The notes under the pieces: generated by a model
Told to the model about the DNA's origin: nothing
The model's database searches: none
What the model saw: the letters and a program-made list of their open reading frames with translations, nothing else
Translations under genes and position numbers: made by a program
Source: DATFTF01 sp963825175
GTDB taxonomy: Bacteria > Acidobacteriota > Thermoanaerobaculia > UBA5066 > Gp7-AA6
Direction of reading: 5' to 3'
DNA length: 64,000 nucleotides
Assembly: GCA_963825175.1 (NCBI GenBank)
Contig: CAWGSA010000002.1
Span: 1,364,001-1,428,000, forward strand
Shown here: in pieces, positions 28,495-36,751 of the stretch
Layout: every line of letters begins with the position of its first letter
How positions within the stretch are numbered: position 1 is the stretch's first letter

Positions 28495-29796
28495 GTGTTC
28501 CTCTGGGGCGTCGCGACCTCTTCCTACCAGATCGAGGGCGCGGCGGAGAACGACTGGACGCAGTGGGAACGCCAGGGGAAGCTTCGCTCCCCGGGCGTCC
28601 GCTGCGGCCCGGCGACCGGGCATGCCGAGAAGTGGCGCTCGGACCTGTCGCTCTTGCCGACGATCGGCGCCAACGCGTATCGCTATTCGGTCGAGTGGAG
28701 CCGCCTGGAACCGCGCCCGGGCGAGTTCGACGAGGCCGCGCTGGAGGCGGAGCGCGAACGCGCGGACTTTCTGCGGCGGCTCTCGATCGAGCCGGTCGTG
28801 ACCCTCCACCACTACACGCATCCGGTCTGGTTCTGGCGAGAGGGAGGCTGGGAGAACCCCAGGAGCGTCGACTGGTTTCGCCGTCTGGCCGAGCGCGTCG
28901 GCGCGGCCCTTCCGGCCGTCCGGACCTGGGTCACGTTGAACGAGCCGATCGTTTTCGTGCTCGGCGGGTATCTCGGGGGCATGATCCCTCCGGGGCAACG
29001 CAGTTTCGCCGCGGCGGCCCGCGCGCTCGAGCATCTCCTGCGGGCCCACACAGAAGCCGCCGCCGCGCTCTCCGGGCGTCCCTCCGGAGGCCGAGCGGGG
29101 ATCGCGCACAACATGCTCGACTTCGCGCCGGATCGGCCGGACAGCGCCCTCGACCGCAAGCTGGTGGACGCCGGCGAGCACCTCTACAACCGCGCGCTGG
29201 TCGAGGCCATCGGCACCGGACGCATGCGATGGTCCTTTCCGGGGGAAGGCCGGACTCTCTTTTCCATACCCGAGCTTCCGGCGTCGACCGGCTTCTTCGG
29301 CGTGAACTACTACAGCCGCGTGCATCTGCGATTTCGGGGATTGCCCGGCCCGGTGGGAGAGTTCTTCTACCGGGATCCCCGCGGCCGGGGCCTGACCGAC
29401 ATGGGATGGGAGATCCACCCGGAGGGCTTCGACCGGGTCCTGCGCGAGGCGGCGACCGCGGGGCTGCCCGTCGTGGTCACCGAGAACGGAATCGCCACAA
29501 ACAACGACCGGCTCCGGCGGACGTTCCTGCACGAGCACGCGTTCATCGTCGCCCATCATCGCGACGCTGGGATGCCGATCGAGGGGTACTTCCACTGGTC
29601 GCTCCTGGACAACTTCGAATGGCTCGAAGGGTTTCGTCCCCGCTTCGGTTTGTTCGAGGTCGACTACGCCACGCTCGCTCGGCGGCGCCGCCCCTCGGCG
29701 GATCTTTTCGCCTCGCTGGGAAGGTCCATGGCGCCACGCGCCTCTGCCCGGGCGGAGACGGGTGGGGAAGCCGGAGGCTCCGGACTCGGACCGTGA
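28495..29796 (+). CDS. glycoside hydrolase family 1 (beta-glycosidase)
   Basis: The start is GTG 28495, with no ribosome site because the repeat arm runs up to it; 433 residues. GH1 features are complete: FLWGVATSSYQIEGA at the N-terminus, acid/base Glu150 in TLNEP, nucleophile Glu330 in VTENG, and the aglycone-side WSLLDNFEWLEGF. It would hydrolyse beta-glucosides or beta-galactosides by a retaining mechanism. No signal peptide is present, so it is probably cytoplasmic. Its place within phosphate genes is not explained. It converges on the next gene with 1 bp between stops. Confidence 0.92.
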   Translation: MFLWGVATSSYQIEGAAENDWTQWERQGKLRSPGVRCGPATGHAEKWRSDLSLLPTIGANAYRYSVEWSRLEPRPGEFDEAALEAERERADFLRRLSIEPVVTLHHYTHPVWFWREGGWENPRSVDWFRRLAERVGAALPAVRTWVTLNEPIVFVLGGYLGGMIPPGQRSFAAAARALEHLLRAHTEAAAALSGRPSGGRAGIAHNMLDFAPDRPDSALDRKLVDAGEHLYNRALVEAIGTGRMRWSFPGEGRTLFSIPELPASTGFFGVNYYSRVHLRFRGLPGPVGEFFYRDPRGRGLTDMGWEIHPEGFDRVLREAATAGLPVVVTENGIATNNDRLRRTFLHEHAFIVAHHRDAGMPIEGYFHWSLLDNFEWLEGFRPRFGLFEVDYATLARRRRPSADLFASLGRSMAPRASARAETGGEAGGSGLGP

Positions 29797-29797
29797 G

Positions 29798-30640
29798 TCA
29801 CGTCCGCGAATCAGCCCCCGGGAGCGGATGGAAGATCTTCCGGCGTCGTTCCAGGGTGACGAACTCGCGCACCCCCGCAGCGCGCGCGTGCGCGAGCGTC
29901 CGCTCGTAGCCCCAACCCACCTCGAGCGGCGCGTGAGCGTCGGAGGAGAAGGAGACGGGAACGCCCGCGGCGGCGATCCGGGCCAGCAGCCCTGCCTCGG
30001 GATACGGTTCTTTGACCGGCTTTCGCAGGCCGGCCGAGGAAATCTCCACGGCGCAGCCGCCTTTCCGGGCGGCGGCGATCGCGGCATCCTCCGCGTCGCG
30101 CACAGGCGCCGGGGGCCGGTGCCCGTGCTTCTTGGGCAGATCGAAGTGCGTCAGCACGTCGAAGAGCCCGGTGCCGGCCGCCCGACCGAGCAGGCGATAG
30201 TACTCTCGGTAGAGCCTCTCCGTCCCTTCGCGCTCGAAGCGGGCCGCCGAGCCGGGCGCGTCGATCCAGTCGCCGGCCACCCAGTGCACCGATCCCAGGA
30301 CGAGGTCCCAATCGGCGCGGGCCAGCCATTTCATGAGCGTCTCTTCGTGCCCCTCGGCGTAGTCGGCCTCCAGGCCCAGCCGGATCGGGATCGTTCCGAC
30401 GAACTCGCGTTGGAGCGACTCGACTTCGGCCAGGTAGTCGTCGAATTGATCTTCGCGCATCGCGAGCCGCGGATCCCGGCGATCGACGGCGAGGAAATAG
30501 AGCGGGATGTGGTCGGTGAAGGCCATTTCGGACAGGCCCTGCTCGATCGCCCGGAGGACGAAGTCCCGCGACGCCCCTCCCGCGTGGCCGCACCGGAAAG
30601 TGTGCACGTGGTAGTCGGGAAGCCGGATCACGAAGGCCAT
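29798..30640 (-). CDS. PHP-domain histidinol-phosphatase family protein
   Basis: A 280-residue protein. The metal-site motifs run in order: DYHVHTFRCGHA, AFTDHIP, GLEADY, LGSVHWV, LTHFDLPKK and SSDAHAP. This order matches the HisJ/HisK group of PHP histidinol-phosphate phosphatases (last-but-one step of histidine synthesis). No other his gene is nearby, so a different phosphoester substrate is possible. It is divergent from a second, shorter PHP protein at 30756. Confidence 0.83.
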   Translation of the reverse strand: MAFVIRLPDYHVHTFRCGHAGGASRDFVLRAIEQGLSEMAFTDHIPLYFLAVDRRDPRLAMREDQFDDYLAEVESLQREFVGTIPIRLGLEADYAEGHEETLMKWLARADWDLVLGSVHWVAGDWIDAPGSAARFEREGTERLYREYYRLLGRAAGTGLFDVLTHFDLPKKHGHRPPAPVRDAEDAAIAAARKGGCAVEISSAGLRKPVKEPYPEAGLLARIAAAGVPVSFSSDAHAPLEVGWGYERTLAHARAAGVREFVTLERRRKIFHPLPGADSRT

Positions 30641-30708
30641 TATCGCCGCGGCTGGAGGCTCTTCAGGGCTCCTTTACATGGTCCTTGCTCCGACTTTTCC
30701 TGAGCACC

Positions 30709-30724
30709 GACAAGAGTTCTTGTC
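30709..30724. promoter_or_regulatory. perfect 7-bp palindrome between divergent PHP genes
   Basis: GACAAGA-GT-TCTTGTC is a symmetric site in the 115-bp gap between the divergent PHP genes, 32 bp before the plus-strand start. It looks like a dimeric regulator site. A loose TTTACA-N5-CTTGCT-N5-TTTTCC series at 30673-30700 was too weak to call a Pho box. Confidence 0.4.
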
Positions 30725-30755
30725 AGCGGCGGATCCTCGAGTCCGGTGATTTGCC

Positions 30756-31466
30756 ATGCTGCTCTGTGACTTTCACGTCCATACCGCCTACTCCGACGGG
30801 GCGCTCGCGCTGCCCCGGGTGGTGGACCTTTTCGGGCGGACCGGCCATGACGTCATCGCCATCACCGATCACATCGTCAACCGCGACAACGGCCTGGGGC
30901 GGATCGCTCACGCCCTCCGTCACTCGCTCAATCCGGAGTCGTGGAAACGCTATTTCGCCGAGATCCGGCGCGAAGCAGAGCGGGCCTGGGCGACCTACGG
31001 GATGCTGGTCCTCCCCGGCGCAGAGATGACGCGCAACACGATCAACCGCGATACTTCCGTCCACATTCTGGCCCTGGGGTTGAACGACTTCCTGTCCGCC
31101 GACGGAGATCCCCTGGACTTACTGCGGGAGATCCGCAGCCGGGGCGCCGTGTCGGTCGCCTGCCATCCCCACGAGATGAGCGAGTTCTACGCGAACACCT
31201 TCTATCTCTGGAACCGGCGCAAGACGGTCGGGCCCCTGATCGACCTGTGGGAAGTGGGATGCCGGTGGGACCTCTTTCCGGTCGTGTCGCGCGAGAAGCT
31301 CCGGCACATCGCCAACAGCGATTTCCACCGACCCGAGCACCTCTACGCCTGGAAGACGCTGCTGCGGGCGGAGAAGACCGTGGCCGGCGTCCTCTCTGCG
31401 CTCAAGATGGCCGCGGACATCGGGATGCTGCGGCTGACCGCGCCGGCCGCCGAAGCGACCGCGTGA
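30756..31466 (+). CDS. PHP-domain phosphoesterase
   Basis: A 236-residue protein starting LLCDFHVHTAYSDGAL, the standard PHP first motif. It is followed by AITDHIVNRDNG, LVLPGAEMTRN, VACHPHEM and IANSDFHRPEH. These supply the metal-binding His, Asp and Glu residues of a tri-metal hydrolase. The substrate is unknown; relatives hydrolyse phosphoesters of nucleotides or small metabolites. The stop overlaps the next gene (TGATG), so it is coupled to the glycosyltransferase downstream. Confidence 0.85.
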   Translation: MLLCDFHVHTAYSDGALALPRVVDLFGRTGHDVIAITDHIVNRDNGLGRIAHALRHSLNPESWKRYFAEIRREAERAWATYGMLVLPGAEMTRNTINRDTSVHILALGLNDFLSADGDPLDLLREIRSRGAVSVACHPHEMSEFYANTFYLWNRRKTVGPLIDLWEVGCRWDLFPVVSREKLRHIANSDFHRPEHLYAWKTLLRAEKTVAGVLSALKMAADIGMLRLTAPAAEATA

Positions 31467-32644
31467 TGCTTCCCCTCGTTTTTCTCGTGGTGCTGCTGGC
31501 GTCGGTCGCGGGCTACGCCTTCGCCGCCGCGGCTCTGGAGCGCACGCGGGACGCCAGCCGCCGGAAGGCGCCCCGGGATTTCGCGCCGCCGGTCTCGATC
31601 GTCAAGCCGCTCGCGGGACTGGACGACGCGCTGGAGGAGAATTTGGAGTCCTTCTACGCGCTCGACTACCCCCGGTACGAAGTGATCTTCTCCTTCGCCC
31701 GGCGCACCGATCCCGCCTTCGCCGTCGCCCGGCGCGTCGCGGACCACCATCCCGGCCGCGCGACTCTGTTCGTCGTGGATGCCCGCGAGCCGGGCGGCAA
31801 CGCGAAGATCAACAGGCTGGCAGCGGCGCTGCGCCACGTGCGGTTCGGTCACGTCCTGATGGCCGACGGGAACGTCCGGGCGCACCGCGAGCTCCTGCGA
31901 CGGGCGGTTGCCGAGTTCGCCGATCCGCGGGTCGGTCTCGTCTCGCACCTGTTCGTCGCGCGCGGCGCGCGAGCCCTCGGGTCTCGGTTGGAGTCGCTCC
32001 ACTCCAACGGCGCTCTGCGCGCCGGCACGGCGGCGATGGCCGGAATACTCAAGATGCCGTGCGTGGTCGGAAAGTCGATCCTGGTTTCGAAGAAAGCCCT
32101 GATCGCAATCGGCGGCCTGGAGACCTTGCGCGACCATCTGGCCGAGGACTACCTCCTGGGGCGGGCGGTCGCGGGGGCCGGCTACGGAGTCGTTCTCTCC
32201 GGCGACGAGATCGAGACGACCGAGATCTCGCGGGGACTCGTCGAGGCGTGGAAGCGGCAGCGGCGGTGGGCCATTCTGCGCAAGAGGCTGGGAGGCCCGT
32301 CCTACGGATCCGAGCTGCTGGCAAGCCCGATGCCGTGGCTGGCCGGCGCGGTGATCACGTCGGCCGGCCATCCCGGGGTCGCCGCGATCGCGCTGTCGGT
32401 GTACGGGCTGCGCGTTGCGCTGGAAGCCTTCTCCGCGCACCGGGCCGGAGCGCCCTTCTCGGCGCTCGACTGGGCCCTCTGTCCCATCCGAGACGTCGCC
32501 GTGGCGGCGCTGTTCTGGGCCGGCCTCTTCGGACGGCGCACGGCCTGGCGCGGGCGGATGCTGCGCGTAGGCCGACAGACGCTGATCGGGAGATTCGAGG
32601 GGAGCCCCACGGCGCAGGGCTCGCTTGCGGAAGTAGCCGAATAA
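31466..32644 (+). CDS. ceramide-glucosyltransferase-like glycosyltransferase
   Basis: ATG 31466 overlaps the previous stop; 392 residues. An N-terminal membrane anchor (VFLVVLLASVAGYAFAAAAL) is followed by PPVSIVKPLAGLDDALEENLESFYALDYP, the GT21 opening. The D-x-D-like ADGNVRAH, HLAEDYLLGRAV and the RQRRW motif complete the active site. Two or three helices lie near the C-terminus. Family members (ceramide glucosyltransferases, HpnI) add sugars to membrane lipids. Being inside a phosphate island suggests a glycolipid that replaces phospholipid (inference). Confidence 0.82.
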   Translation: MLPLVFLVVLLASVAGYAFAAAALERTRDASRRKAPRDFAPPVSIVKPLAGLDDALEENLESFYALDYPRYEVIFSFARRTDPAFAVARRVADHHPGRATLFVVDAREPGGNAKINRLAAALRHVRFGHVLMADGNVRAHRELLRRAVAEFADPRVGLVSHLFVARGARALGSRLESLHSNGALRAGTAAMAGILKMPCVVGKSILVSKKALIAIGGLETLRDHLAEDYLLGRAVAGAGYGVVLSGDEIETTEISRGLVEAWKRQRRWAILRKRLGGPSYGSELLASPMPWLAGAVITSAGHPGVAAIALSVYGLRVALEAFSAHRAGAPFSALDWALCPIRDVAVAALFWAGLFGRRTAWRGRMLRVGRQTLIGRFEGSPTAQGSLAEVAE

Positions 32645-32682
32645 AATAAGATATATAAGCTAATTATCCGAATTTTATTCGG
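32637..32682. terminator. 11-bp inverted repeat spanning both convergent stop codons
   Basis: CCGAATAAAAT (32637-32647) and ATTTTATTCGG (32672-32682) are perfectly complementary around a 24-bp AT-rich loop. The left arm contains the glycosyltransferase TAA and the right arm the ppk TAA. On each strand the distal arm is T-rich, as in a bidirectional terminator. A nested 6-bp stem (32668-32682) also exists. Confidence 0.6.
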
Positions 32683-34795
32683 AGTGGCCGGGAACCGCCC
32701 GAAGGCCGCGGCGGGCCATCCGATCGAGCAGGTTCTGCTGAGCGTCGATGCGGTTCTCCGCGGAAGGCGGCGTGCGGCGCACGTACTCGCCGTCGGGCAG
32801 GAGGTCGCGCGCCCGGCTGTTGTCGTGGACGAGCGGCTCGAGGACCTCCTGCCGGATCTTCTCCTTCGCCTTCTCGTCGAGGATCGGCACCATCAGCTCG
32901 ACCCGGCGGAAGAAGTTGCGCGGCATCCAGTCGGCGCTGGAAATGTAGATCTCCTCCTCCTCCCCGACGCCGAACGAGAAGCAGCGGCTGTGCTCGAGGA
33001 AACGCCCCACGACCGACGAAACGGAAATGCGGTCGGAGATCCCGGAGATGCCCGGCCGCAGGCAGCAGATGCCCCGCACGGCGAGGGTGATGGGGACGCC
33101 GGCGCCCGACGCGCGGTACAGGGCGCGGATCACGTTGGCGTCGACCAGAGAGTTCATCTTGGCGACGATCGAGGCGGGCCGGCCCTCCCGTGCCTTCTCC
33201 TCCTCGCGGGCGATGAGCGCGAGAACTTTCTCGTGGAGGGAGAACGGAGCCACGCTGAAGCGCTTGTACTTAGTCCGCTTGGAGAATCCCGTCAGGACGT
33301 TGAAGAGCTCCGAAGCGTCGTGCCCGAACTCGGGCCGTGCGCTGAACAGCCCCAGGTCCGTGTAGACCTTCGCGGTCACGCGGTTGTAGTTGCCGGTGCC
33401 GACGTGGACGTAGCGGCGCATGGAGTTGCCTTCGCGGCGCACGACCAGCGCGATCTTGGCATGCGTCTTCAATCCTTCGACGCCGTAGGCGACGTGCACG
33501 CCAGCCCTCTCTAGCGACTGCGCCCACTGGATGTTCTTCTCCTCATCGAATCGGGCCTGCAGCTCCACGAGCACCGCCACCTGCTTTCCGTTCTCCGCCG
33601 CTCGAGCCAGGGCCGCCACGATCGGGGAATCCGTTCCCGTCCGGTAGAGCGTCATCTTGATGGCCAAGACATCGGGGTCGTCGGCGGCGTCATCCAGGAA
33701 GCGCATCACCGGATCGAAGGAGTCGTAGGGATGGTGGAGAAGGACGTCCGCCTTGCGGATCGTCTCGAAGGCGGAGCGCGGAGCGGAAAAGAGCGAGCTC
33801 GACGCTGCCACGCAAGGCGTATCCTTCAGGTCCGGCCGTTCCAGGCGCAGCAGCGAGAGCAGGTCGGAGACTCCCAGCGGGCCGGGGATCTCGTACACGT
33901 CGTCGGTCTCGAGCTCCAGTTGGCCGCGCAGCAGCTCACGGACTCTTTCGGGACACCGGTTATCGACCTCCAGGCGGATCGCCGCTCCGAAGCGGCGCCG
34001 CCGGACGTTCTCCGCCACGGAACGGAGGAGATCGCCCGCCTCGTCCTCCCGAATCTCCATATCGGCGTCGCGAGTCACGCGGAAGGACGAGGTCCCGCGG
34101 AACTTCATGCCGGGGAAGAGGTGCGGCAGGTGCGCTTCGATCAGATCCTCCATGAGGATGAAGTCCGACGATCCGCTCTCCGGAGCGATCGGCAACAGAC
34201 GGGGAAGCGACGGCGGCACCTTCACGCGCGCGAAATGGGCGCGGCCGTCCTCCTTCTCCGAAAGCTCTATGGCGAGGGAGAGAGAGAGATTGGAGAGGAA
34301 GGGAAAGGGGTGCGCCGGATCGAAGGCCAGGGGCGTCAAGATCGGAAAGACCACATTCTCGAAGTACGCGGTCAGATCCTTGCGGTGGTCCGCCTCGATC
34401 GCATCCCACCGGACGATCCGCACGCCGTTCTCCGCGAGCTTCGGCATGATGTCCTCGGTCAAGGCGCGCATGGCGATTGCGCCGTCCCGGCGCACGATCT
34501 CACCGATGGCTCGAAGCTGCTCGTTGGGGGAGAGGCCGTCCGCGCTGCGCTCGGTGACCGAGGCTTCGAGCTGATCGTGAAGCCCGGAGACCCGGATCAT
34601 GAAGAACTCATCCAGGTTGGAGTGGAAGATGCAGAGGAACTTCAGCCGCTCGAGCAACGGCCAGCTCGGATCGAGAGCTTCTTCGAGCACGCGGCGGTTG
34701 AAGGCCAGCCAGGAGATCTCGCGATTGAAGTAGAGCGCGCGATCCTTAAGCCGGTCTTCCGGGGCCGACGAACCGATGGGGCGAGCTTCCGTCAT
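32675..34795 (-). CDS. ppk: polyphosphate kinase 1
   Basis: I chose ATG 34795 (706 residues); an upstream in-frame ATG at 34888 would add 31 residues that no PPK1 needs. Domain order is standard: N-terminal YFNREISWLAFNRRVLEEA, head domain, then the two PLD-like catalytic domains. The autophosphorylated His lies in LKTHAKIALVVRR, with HVGTGNYNRVT and YISSADWMPRNF as conserved partners. It reversibly polymerises ATP gamma-phosphate into polyphosphate. It converges on the glycosyltransferase. A palindrome (34811-34824) lies just upstream. Confidence 0.97.
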   Translation of the reverse strand: MTEARPIGSSAPEDRLKDRALYFNREISWLAFNRRVLEEALDPSWPLLERLKFLCIFHSNLDEFFMIRVSGLHDQLEASVTERSADGLSPNEQLRAIGEIVRRDGAIAMRALTEDIMPKLAENGVRIVRWDAIEADHRKDLTAYFENVVFPILTPLAFDPAHPFPFLSNLSLSLAIELSEKEDGRAHFARVKVPPSLPRLLPIAPESGSSDFILMEDLIEAHLPHLFPGMKFRGTSSFRVTRDADMEIREDEAGDLLRSVAENVRRRRFGAAIRLEVDNRCPERVRELLRGQLELETDDVYEIPGPLGVSDLLSLLRLERPDLKDTPCVAASSSLFSAPRSAFETIRKADVLLHHPYDSFDPVMRFLDDAADDPDVLAIKMTLYRTGTDSPIVAALARAAENGKQVAVLVELQARFDEEKNIQWAQSLERAGVHVAYGVEGLKTHAKIALVVRREGNSMRRYVHVGTGNYNRVTAKVYTDLGLFSARPEFGHDASELFNVLTGFSKRTKYKRFSVAPFSLHEKVLALIAREEEKAREGRPASIVAKMNSLVDANVIRALYRASGAGVPITLAVRGICCLRPGISGISDRISVSSVVGRFLEHSRCFSFGVGEEEEIYISSADWMPRNFFRRVELMVPILDEKAKEKIRQEVLEPLVHDNSRARDLLPDGEYVRRTPPSAENRIDAQQNLLDRMARRGLRAVPGHSE

Positions 34796-34810
34796 AAACG
34801 AAGGGATCGA

Positions 34811-34824
34811 GAGGTTATCACCTC
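34811..34824. promoter_or_regulatory. small palindrome upstream of ppk
   Basis: GAGGT-TATC-ACCTC is a perfect 5-bp inverted repeat 16 bp upstream of the chosen ppk start. It could be an operator or a leader hairpin. No TTNACR repeat at 11-bp spacing was seen in this gap. Confidence 0.35.
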
Positions 34825-35080
34825 GAATCGAAGTTGCCTCGAAGGTCCTAATCGGAACGGAAATATCTGTAGGAGAATGACTTAGCATCGTCGAGGATCA
34901 CGGTCCCGACTTGAGCCCGCAAGTTGCCGCGACGATAGCGTGCGCGCAGACAACCCGCATCAGACCGCATGGCTGCTTGGAGAAGAGCACGTCAACCAGA
35001 ACGGCGCCGACGACGGAACCCCCATCCAACGCGCGCAGGCCGTGGCCATCATGATCGACGTCATCGAAAGGAAGAGAAAG

Positions 35081-35329
35081 TTACCCGCCGAAGCCGATAG
35101 CACAGCCTGGACGACGAGGCCCATGGGAAGAAGGGAGTCGGCCAGGCGAATGAGACGGGCAGCGGGCCCCTTCGAAAGAGACGTTTTCCTGGAAAATGAC
35201 GACGACTTTCCGGACCGGCGTTGTCGGAGTGACCGTCTGAGCGGGAGCGGGCGAGGGAGCCGCTGTGCAGGCGAGAGCAACAGCTGCGATGAGCGACCAG
35301 TGGGATCGGTGACGTCCGCGAGTTCTCAT
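35081..35329 (-). pseudogene. remnant of a secreted phosphoesterase (phospholipase C/acid phosphatase family)
   Basis: A well-placed AAGGAGGT precedes ATG 35329. The frame encodes a signal peptide (WSLIAAVALACTAAPSPAPAQ) followed by VRKVVVIFQENVSF. That is the conserved first strand and metal site of PF04185 phosphoesterases, normally continued by D-H-Y-F-G. Here it diverges at once and stops after 82 residues. From the break onward a second minus-strand frame (to 34960) has GC-rich third positions and looks like a hydrophobic protein piece. I infer a deletion-fusion remnant. A short functional exported peptide is possible but less likely. The flanking bases 34825-35080 show no intact gene. 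Confidence 0.5.
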
Positions 35330-35390
35330 CCATACCTCCTTCGTTGAGTGAGCGGCGAAGCTATGGGTCTCGCGTCAAGGGCGGAGAAGT

Positions 35391-35417
35391 TTCGCGTGAA
35401 GGTTTCACGAACTTTTT
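35391..35417 (+). terminator. terminator-like hairpin on the plus strand
   Basis: TTCG-c-GTGAA pairs with TTCAC-GAA around a GGT loop, followed by CTTTTT. No plus-strand gene ends here, so its substrate transcript is unclear. Confidence 0.35.
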
Positions 35418-35462
35418 CCCGAGATCGGCAACGCCGTGTCGCTTCGCCTAGAATCAGCAGAA

Positions 35463-36170
35463 ATGATCGCGAAGAAGCACTCGAAGAATCTCAGAACGAT
35501 TCTTCTCATCGTTGCTTCGGCGCACTGCGCCGCCGCGTCCCGCACGAGAGCCCCGTCGGTGGACGTCTACGAGGCGGAGTCTTCCGCCGCGCCCGCTCTG
35601 CGCCGGCTGCCCGAGGGGTGCCGCCTGCTAGGGACCTCCGGTCCGATGGATCAGATGGAGAGCGAGCGGGCCATGGACGATCCCTACAAGAAGGAGCGGC
35701 TGGATGTCGCGGACAAGGGAGGCAACGTCCTGCTGGTGCTCTCGCGGCGCACCGTGACCCGGCCCAACACGGACTGCCCTTCGGGCGACACGTCGGCGGA
35801 CTGCCTGCGGCGGACCCAGGGCTGGTACCGCCTGAGCTTCGAGCAATATGCCTGCGACGCGGAGTCCGTCGCGGCCCTGAAGGCCCTCCCGCCGGCACCG
35901 CACTCCGGGGGGCTCACGCTCCTGCTCGGCGCTCCGAAGAGGAAATCCCAGCCGGAGGCCGCGCCCCCCACTCCCCCCGCGCCCGGTACGACGGCTGCCG
36001 ATCTCAAGGCCCGAATTCTGGAAATGATGCGGGAGAAGGTGGACTCCGAAGTCATCCTGGCTTACGTGAGCGGCCAGCGGCTCTCGCGGAAAATGACCGC
36101 CGAGGAGATCATCGACTGGACTCATTCTGGCATCCCGGACGCCGTCATCGAGGCGGCCGCGTCCCGCTGA
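35463..36170 (+). CDS. secreted protein with DUF4156-like N-terminal half
   Basis: ATG 35463 begins a signal sequence (LRTILLIVASAHCAAAS), possibly but not clearly a lipobox; 235 residues. The region LRRLPEGCRLLGTSGPMDQ...DVADKGGNVLLVLSR resembles DUF4156 (short exported proteins with a conserved Cys and a GxN turn). A Pro/Ala linker near residues 160-185 leads to a helical C-terminus (DLKARILEMMREKVDSEVIL, TAEEIIDWTHSGIPDAVI). Its function is unknown. The GC-rich third codon positions support a real gene. Confidence 0.65.
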   Translation: MIAKKHSKNLRTILLIVASAHCAAASRTRAPSVDVYEAESSAAPALRRLPEGCRLLGTSGPMDQMESERAMDDPYKKERLDVADKGGNVLLVLSRRTVTRPNTDCPSGDTSADCLRRTQGWYRLSFEQYACDAESVAALKALPPAPHSGGLTLLLGAPKRKSQPEAAPPTPPAPGTTAADLKARILEMMREKVDSEVILAYVSGQRLSRKMTAEEIIDWTHSGIPDAVIEAAASR

Positions 36171-36280
36171 CTCGGCGGGCCGTCCTCGCCGAAGTCACGC
36201 TTCCCGAGGCCGCCTTGAAGGGAATCTCGGTGGGATCTCGACTTCATTCGGACTTCATTCCTTCCTGATAGCCTCCGATC

Positions 36281-36745
36281 ATGTGGATCTGGACGGGACC
36301 CTCGACGGATGCCTGCGTCTGCGGCCGGCGATTGTCTTCGCCGAGCGGTATTCGCGGCGAAGCACATCGCGAGGTTCGCTGCACCTGCGGCCGGAGAGCG
36401 GTCTACGCGCCGTCCGGATCGGATTGGGCGCTCCAGGCCCTGCTCAACCCGGAGCGCTCCGTTCCGGTCGCCGGATTCTCGCGTGCGCTGCGGCTCGAGC
36501 CGGACGTCGAGCGATTCTGGTTTCTCCATCCGATCGGCGGCGCGACGCTGCCGGTGCACATCGTCTTTTCGCCGGCGCTGAAAGTCGCGGAGGTCAAAGC
36601 GGCGGATTTGAAGGTCCTCCATCTCGAAGGCGTGGGCTCGGCCGCCGAGGCGCGCAGAGTCTGGGTCGAGCGGCGGGAGTCGTCGCGCCGCCGGGCCCGG
36701 CAGACCGCCCGGATCGATCCCCTCGTTCCGGAGCCGCGCGGCTAA
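36281..36745 (+). CDS. small hypothetical protein with N-terminal cysteine pairs
   Basis: A 154-residue protein from ATG 36281. Two CxCG pairs (ACVCGRR and RCTCGRR) within the first 40 residues suggest a zinc-ribbon-like knuckle. A beta-rich middle (FWFLHPIGGATLPVHIVF) and a basic tail follow. Strong G/C bias at third codon positions favours this frame over the longer minus-strand reading of the same DNA. It converges on the RsbW-like gene. I do not recognise the family. Confidence 0.5.
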   Translation: MWIWTGPSTDACVCGRRLSSPSGIRGEAHREVRCTCGRRAVYAPSGSDWALQALLNPERSVPVAGFSRALRLEPDVERFWFLHPIGGATLPVHIVFSPALKVAEVKAADLKVLHLEGVGSAAEARRVWVERRESSRRRARQTARIDPLVPEPRG

Positions 36746-36751
36746 CAATAT

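Noticed and set aside
30673..30700. Pho box before the PHP-glycosyltransferase pair
   Set aside because: Only the first half-site (TTTACA) fits; the others at 11-bp steps are too poor to claim.
34940..35347. 135-codon plus-strand frame opposite the phosphoesterase remnant
   Set aside because: The minus strand has a good ribosome site, signal peptide and family motif; the plus frame has none.
36122..36748. 208-codon minus-strand frame opposite the small cysteine protein
   Set aside because: Codon third-position bias favours the plus-strand frame, and the minus product is Arg-rich with no motif.
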